Of a stretch of 10,606 nt of DNA, positions 6,731-10,606 are shown in pieces. Under the pieces are notes generated by a model, which worked only from the letters and a program-made list of their open reading frames with translations, had not been told where the DNA came from and searched no databases. Within the stretch, counting starts at the first letter, position 1; every line of letters starts with the position of its first letter. The position numbers were made by a program, and so were the translations under genes. This DNA is from Gammaproteobacteria bacterium (GTDB lineage: Bacteria > Pseudomonadota > Gammaproteobacteria > Steroidobacterales > Steroidobacteraceae), in assembly GCA_005877965.1 (NCBI GenBank), contig VBNP01000097.1:1-10606 (forward strand), read 5' to 3'.

Positions 6731-7795
6731 AGCCCCGGGCTTCGGGCTCACGACTTCGATCGTGAGATGGGAGAGGCAGGAGAAGCCCTGGAGCGCAGAG
6801 CGGTAGAAATGGACGTCCCGCGCCTGGCGGGTCACGATCGAAACGATGGCGCCAAAATGCCCCGGGCCGAGCCGCCACAGGTGCAGATCCGCGACCCGGT
6901 CGCCATCCTCCTCCAGACGTCGCCGGATGCGCGCCGCGAGCGCCGTATCCGGGGTCATGTCGAGGAGGATGCAGCTCGTGTCCCGCACCAGGGCATAGGA
7001 CCACGAGGCGATGACACAGCCGCCCACGATTCCCATCATGGGGTCCATCCACATCCAACCCAGGACGCGAGCCGCCGTCAGTCCGAGAATGGCCAGAACC
7101 GAGACGGCGGCGTCGGCGGCGACGTGGATGAACGCCGCCCGAAGATTGTGATCCCGGTGAGCGGCGTGGTCATGGGGCTCGTGGGCGTGAGCACGATCGC
7201 CGCCGCCCAGGAGCCGGGCGCTGGCGATGTTCACCAGCAGGCCCAGACACGCGATCGGTATCGCCTCGCGGAAGTCGATGTGAACCGGCGCCAGAAAGCG
7301 CCTGACGGCCTCGTAGCCGATCAGCAGCGCGATGAGCGCCAGCACGATGGCGCTGGTGAAACCGGCTAGATCACCCAGCTTGCCGGTGCCGAAGCTGAAG
7401 CGCGCGTCGCTGGCGTGCTTGCGGGCGAAGGTGTAGGCCAATGCCGCGATCAGCATCGCGATCGCGTGGGTCGACATGTGCAGGCCGTCCGCGACCAACG
7501 CGAGTGAGCCGAAGGCGATCCCACCGCCGATCTCCAGCACCATCATCGCGGAGCACAGCCCGATGACCGCCCACGCCCGGCGCTCGTTCCTCGCGTGCGC
7601 CGCGCCGAGAAAGACGTGGGAGTGCTCGTCCTGCAGCCGTGTGGCGGCGTCCGCGGTCACGTGGGCGGTCTCGCTTGAACTGTGCACGACGTCGATGAGT
7701 TCGTCGGTGGCCGCGGCGCGCGGCTCGCCGGCACACGGGCGGCGAGCCACGAGGTGCTCGCGGATGCGGGGTATGATATCAAACCCATGGCCCAT
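6719..7795 (-). CDS. dmeF: Cation diffusion facilitator, DmeF-type Co/Ni/divalent metal exporter
   Basis: An inner-membrane proton-coupled exporter of divalent cations; DmeF members mainly confer cobalt and nickel resistance. Numbered from the longest start, the conserved part begins near H58-x-H60-VFLGAAH and continues through six predicted membrane segments. TM2 carries H106-x3-H110 (ADGLHMSTHA) and TM5 carries H224-x3-D228; together these form the transport site. A His-rich cytoplasmic loop (about 200-216) lies between TM4 and TM5. The C-terminal domain (about 280-350, including DGDRVADLHLWRLGPGH) is typical of the subfamily. The first 50 or so residues look unrelated to the family, and the ATG at 7793-7795 overlaps the start of the divergent gene. 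A GTG at 7658-7660 is a plausible real start, so the 5' end is uncertain. Upstream I see no RcnR/DmeR-type regulator gene. Substrate is inferred from subfamily resemblance. Confidence 0.92.
   Translation of the reverse strand: MGHGFDIIPRIREHLVARRPCAGEPRAAATDELIDVVHSSSETAHVTADAATRLQDEHSHVFLGAAHARNERRAWAVIGLCSAMMVLEIGGGIAFGSLALVADGLHMSTHAIAMLIAALAYTFARKHASDARFSFGTGKLGDLAGFTSAIVLALIALLIGYEAVRRFLAPVHIDFREAIPIACLGLLVNIASARLLGGGDRAHAHEPHDHAAHRDHNLRAAFIHVAADAAVSVLAILGLTAARVLGWMWMDPMMGIVGGCVIASWSYALVRDTSCILLDMTPDTALAARIRRRLEEDGDRVADLHLWRLGPGHFGAIVSIVTRQARDVHFYRSALQGFSCLSHLTIEVVSPKPGAAAP
7772..7777 (+). promoter_or_regulatory. Candidate -10 for the Cys-rich gene
   Basis: TATGAT lies only 10 bases before the ATG at 7787. 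If used, the transcript would have almost no leader, which fits the absence of a Shine-Dalgarno sequence. No convincing -35 was found. Confidence 0.3.
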
Positions 7796-8089
7796 GATCT
7801 GGTCTGCTGGAAATGCGGCGCATCGCTCGCCGAGTTGACCCTGCCGCTGCTACGGCTCGAGGAGTGCCCGCAGTGCCACGGGGAGCTGCACGTGTGCCGC
7901 ATGTGCATCGAGTACGACACGCGCGTCGCCAAGCACTGCCGCGAGCCGACCGCGGAGGAAGTGAGCGACAAGACGCACGCGAACTTCTGTGACCACTTCA
8001 AGCCGCGCGCCGCGGCGTTCACGCCGCCGAACACCGCGGAGGTGGAGAAGGCGCGGACGGAACTGGAGAGATTGTTCGGCAAGCGTTGA
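7787..8089 (+). CDS. Small Cys-rich zinc-ribbon-like protein of unknown function
   Basis: 100 residues, cytoplasmic (no signal peptide or membrane segment). Eight cysteines fall into two groups. C7-x2-C10 and C27-x2-C30 look like a zinc ribbon; C37-x2-C40, C51 and C68 could form a second metal site together with nearby H50, H64 or H70. Residues 80-100 are charged and probably helical. I believe similar uncharacterised proteins with a CWKCGA start and a CRMC-x-YD motif occur in proteobacteria, but I cannot name a function. The ATG at 7787 is chosen because the conserved Cys motif begins six residues later. The frame is open upstream to an ATG at 7682, but that extension is antisense to dmeF and lacks recognisable content. 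Codon use is like that of the neighbours. Confidence 0.8.
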   Translation: MAHDLVCWKCGASLAELTLPLLRLEECPQCHGELHVCRMCIEYDTRVAKHCREPTAEEVSDKTHANFCDHFKPRAAAFTPPNTAEVEKARTELERLFGKR

Positions 8090-8197
8090 GGTGCTCTCAC
8101 GTCCCGTCGCCGGGAAACGGCGTCGTGCCGCACGCGGCGCCACTTCGAGCTGAACTCGCTGCACAATAAGCGCTGGCGTGCCCGAGAGCGGCACAAC

Positions 8198-8203
8198 AGG
8201 GAG
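8198..8203 (+). promoter_or_regulatory. Ribosome binding site of the M3 peptidase gene
   Basis: AGGGAG ends 6 bases before the ATG at 8210 and supports that start. The ATG also gives a protein beginning with a signal peptide. Confidence 0.65.
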
Positions 8204-8209
8204 TCATCC

Positions 8210-10519
8210 ATGGCCGGTCGATCGCCCCGCGGGCACTGTGTGCCCTTTTTCGTAGCGCTGCTCGGCTGCGCCGCGCTGCCCGCCCGGGCCGCGGGCCCCG
8301 CACCGGCCAGGGCCGTGGCCTCCAACGACCTGCACGCCTGGGACGCCGGCGACGACCCGGCGGCCCTCGCGGCGTGGGTGCACCAGCACCTGCGCCGCGC
8401 CGACGCCGATATCGCGCGCCTCCTGGCCGCGAAGGGCGCGCGCACCGTGGGCAATACCCTTCGTCGGTATGATGATGCGGCGAATGAGCTCATCCTCTCG
8501 GTCGCACAGTCGAGCGTTATGTACGGCGTGGGGGCGACGAAGGAGCTGCGCGACGAGGCGCAGGCGCTCACGCAGACCGCGAATGCCGCGTACACGGCGC
8601 TCAACCTCAACCAGGCGGTCTACCGGGCGCTCGCCACGGTGCCCTCGCCGGCGGACGCGCCCACCCGGCACTATCTCGAACACACCCTGCTCGAGTACCG
8701 CCTCGCCGGCGTGGACAAGGACGAGGCCACGCGGGCGCGGATCAAGGCGCTGCAGGACAAGATCACCGAGCTCGGCCTGGCGTTCGAGCGCGCGGTGCAC
8801 GACGACGTGCGCACCACCGTGGCCGACAAGGGACAGCTCGACGGCCTGCCCCCGGACTACCTCGCCACGCACAGCGCCGATGCCGAGGGGCACGTCAAGA
8901 TAACGACCGACCCGCCCGATGGCTGGCCGGCTCAGAGGTTCTCCAATAGCGCGGAGTTGCGCGGGAGGTTGTACCTCGCGGCCCAGCAGGTCGGCTACCC
9001 GGCGAACACCGAGACTCTGCGCGGGCTGCTCGCCCGGCGCGAGGAGCTGGCGAGCCTCCTGGGCTATCCCACCTGGGCAGACTTTGCCATGGCCGACCAG
9101 ATGATCGGCTCGCCGGCGAAGCTGGCCGAATACCTCTCCAAGATCGATGCGGCCTCGCGCGAGCCGGGCGCGCGCGAGGATGCGGCGCTGCTGGCGTTCG
9201 CCCGGCAACGCGAGCCGTCGATGCCGAAGATCTCGGCCGCCGATGCGCGCTACTGGCAGGAGCAGTACCGGCGTGCCCGGTTCAGCTTCGACTCGCAGAG
9301 CGTGCGGCCCTACTTCCCCTACACTCAGGTGGAGCGCGGCGTGATCGCCACTGCCGCGACGCTGTTTCATGTCGACATCAAAGCGGTGGCGGGAGTGCAC
9401 GCCTGGCATCCGTCGGTCACCACTTACGACGTCTTCGACGGCAAGGTGAGGCTCGGGCGCATCTACCTGGACATGCATCCGCGCGAAGGCAAGGACAAGT
9501 GGTTCTCCACCCAGCCGCTCACGTTCGGTATCCAAGGCCGCCAGCTCCCCGAGGGTGTGCTGGTGTGCAACTTCCCCGGCGGCATGCCCGGCGACCCGGG
9601 CCTCATGCAGTACGGCGACGTGGTGGTATTCCTGCACGAGTTCGGCCATCTCATGCATCACGTCATCGGCAGCCAGAACGCCTTCGTCGGCGAGGGCGGC
9701 TTCCTCGTGGAGGGCGATTTCATCGAGGCGCCCTCGCAGATGCTGGAAGAGTTCTTTCATGATTACGGCGTGCTCACCACATTCGCCCGCCATTACCAGA
9801 CCGCAGAGGTGCTGCCGCGGGATCTGTTCACGCGCATGACCCGCGCCGACGCCTACGGGCGCGCGAGCGGCCAGCAGCGCCAGCTGATGTTCACGGCGGT
9901 GTCACTGGATTTCCATACGCTGGCGCCGGCGACGCTGGATTTCGACGCCGTCTACCGGCGCGACTTCGAGCGCTTCAACAGCAGCGCGTTCGTGCCGGGC
10001 GATCATTTCTGGGCGAGCTTCACGCACCTGAACGGCTACAGCTCGAACTATTACACCTACGTGCTCGACAAGGTGATCGCGCTGGACTTCTTCGCGCAGT
10101 TCGATCCGCAGGATCTGCTGCGCGGTCCGGCCGGCATGCGCTACCGGCAGGCGGTGCTGGCGCCCGGCTCCACCAGGCCCGCCGCGCAGCTGGTGCGCGA
10201 CTTCCTCGGCCGCGAGCCCAGCCTGGACGCGTACCGGCGCTGGATGCTGGCCGAGTTCGAGGCGCAGGAGTCGCGTGAAGGCCGAATTCTTCTGCACCTC
10301 GACGCGCAAGTGACGCACGCCCGAGTCGTTGAGGGTCTCGCCGGTGCCGACGTCGATCGTGAGCTGACTCGCGCCGAGAATCTCGAGCGTCTCCTCGAGG
10401 GTGTGCGGGCCGCGCCGCTCGCGCGCACCCACCACCTTGCCGGCGCCGCGAGCGCGGCCCCTGGCAGGCGCCGCGCTCTGGCGCACGGAGCGGCCCCCCA
10501 CCACCTTCGGCCTCGCTGA
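8210..10519 (+). CDS. Exported M3-family zinc metallopeptidase (oligopeptidase), C-terminus abnormal
   Basis: A thimet-oligopeptidase/Dcp-type enzyme that hydrolyses short peptides, probably in the periplasm. An N-terminal signal peptide spans about 1-28 (Arg/His start, hydrophobic PFFVALLG, ALPARA cleavage region); an LLGC at about 17-20 leaves open a lipoprotein. The active site is H476-E477-F478-G479-H480 with E506 (DFIEAPSQ) as the third zinc ligand. A conserved substrate-binding block, H606-L-N-G-Y610 followed by Y614-Y615, is also present. The family's usual end, LGREPSLDAYRRW (666-678), is intact. Natural proteins stop soon after this, but here the frame continues to residue 769. The extra ~80 residues have atypical codons for this genome and no recognisable content. 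A TGA in another frame at 10276-10278 would end the protein near residue 689, so one missing base (real or a sequence error) could explain the extension. The function is secure; the last ~80 residues are doubtful. Confidence 0.93.
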   Translation: MAGRSPRGHCVPFFVALLGCAALPARAAGPAPARAVASNDLHAWDAGDDPAALAAWVHQHLRRADADIARLLAAKGARTVGNTLRRYDDAANELILSVAQSSVMYGVGATKELRDEAQALTQTANAAYTALNLNQAVYRALATVPSPADAPTRHYLEHTLLEYRLAGVDKDEATRARIKALQDKITELGLAFERAVHDDVRTTVADKGQLDGLPPDYLATHSADAEGHVKITTDPPDGWPAQRFSNSAELRGRLYLAAQQVGYPANTETLRGLLARREELASLLGYPTWADFAMADQMIGSPAKLAEYLSKIDAASREPGAREDAALLAFARQREPSMPKISAADARYWQEQYRRARFSFDSQSVRPYFPYTQVERGVIATAATLFHVDIKAVAGVHAWHPSVTTYDVFDGKVRLGRIYLDMHPREGKDKWFSTQPLTFGIQGRQLPEGVLVCNFPGGMPGDPGLMQYGDVVVFLHEFGHLMHHVIGSQNAFVGEGGFLVEGDFIEAPSQMLEEFFHDYGVLTTFARHYQTAEVLPRDLFTRMTRADAYGRASGQQRQLMFTAVSLDFHTLAPATLDFDAVYRRDFERFNSSAFVPGDHFWASFTHLNGYSSNYYTYVLDKVIALDFFAQFDPQDLLRGPAGMRYRQAVLAPGSTRPAAQLVRDFLGREPSLDAYRRWMLAEFEAQESREGRILLHLDAQVTHARVVEGLAGADVDRELTRAENLERLLEGVRAAPLARTHHLAGAASAAPGRRRALAHGAAPHHLRPR

Positions 10520-10606
10520 AGGCTGTGCCGCCGGCTTGTCTGCCGCTCGCGCCTTGCCCTCCAGCAGCGCCTCCACCGCGAGGTTCGCCGTGTCGTCCTC
10601 GATGAG
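10290..10606 (-). CDS. Possible 3' part of an unidentified leftward gene
   Basis: Reading leftward from 10606, the minus strand is open with codons strongly favoured in this genome (GAG, CTC, CTG, GCG, GTG, GAC, ATC). Plus-strand frames here have stops or atypical third positions. The reading contains a Pro/Ala/Arg-rich stretch and then a block including TLEETLEILGASQLTIDVGTGETL. I do not recognise the family. No minus-strand stop occurs in any frame before 10141, inside the peptidase gene, so the true end cannot be placed; the left boundary given is where preferred codon use appears to end. It may be a genuine gene truncated at a junction, or only a chance open frame. Confidence 0.35.

Noticed and set aside
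6168..7058. A 296-codon minus-strand frame spanning the end of uvrA and part of dmeF
   Set aside because: It is out of frame with dmeF and antisense to uvrA motifs; both genes explain this DNA better.
7682..7786. Upstream extension of the Cys-rich gene to an ATG at 7682
   Set aside because: The added 35 residues are antisense to dmeF, have no recognisable content and no ribosome site.
8108..8138. Small hairpins in the gap before the M3 peptidase (CGCCG/CGGCG and GCCG/CGGC)
   Set aside because: Stems are only 4-5 bp with no T run; such pairs are common by chance at this GC content.
8204..9793. A 529-codon minus-strand frame
   Set aside because: It is antisense to the M3 peptidase, including its catalytic HEFGH region; its product is Arg/His/Gly-rich, typical of a GC-driven shadow.

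Overview
The window comes from a very GC-rich bacterial chromosome. Third codon positions are almost all G or C, and this creates long spurious reading frames antisense to the real genes. The gene families (bufferin-type precursor with its DUF692 oxidase, tandem UvrA of about 1,900 residues, DmeF-like cation exporter, exported M3 peptidase) suggest a proteobacterium. A gammaproteobacterium or betaproteobacterium of soil or water is my best guess, but nothing here fixes the genus.

Layout, left to right. Bases 1-652 hold the start of a leftward operon: a small secreted Cys-rich precursor (bufA-like, 390-638), then the N-terminal 113 residues of a multinuclear non-heme iron oxidase (bufB-like, 1-339), which runs off the left edge. 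A perfect 13-bp stem-loop lies between the two genes. Bases 639-950 are an intergenic region with a candidate promoter for each divergent unit and a short dyad. Bases 951-6716 encode a single 1,921-residue UvrA with four complete ATPase domains, that is, two UvrA units in one chain. The second unit lacks most of the insertion-domain segment. Two bases after its stop comes the stop of the convergent gene 6719-7795, a DmeF-type cation diffusion facilitator. Its start region overlaps or abuts a rightward gene (7787-8089) for a 100-residue protein with eight cysteines, probably zinc-binding. An exported M3 zinc metallopeptidase follows (8210-10519). Its frame continues about 80 residues past the expected family end into DNA that by codon use looks like a leftward gene entering from the right edge.

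Three neighbouring units concern metals: bufferin-type copper sequestration, divalent cation efflux, and a Cys-rich zinc-ribbon protein. The sequence shows no shared operon or operator linking them, so the theme is only suggestive. The most notable items are the RiPP precursor and oxidase pair with its intercistronic stem-loop, the asymmetric single-chain UvrA, and the stop-free convergent junction near 10270-10300.
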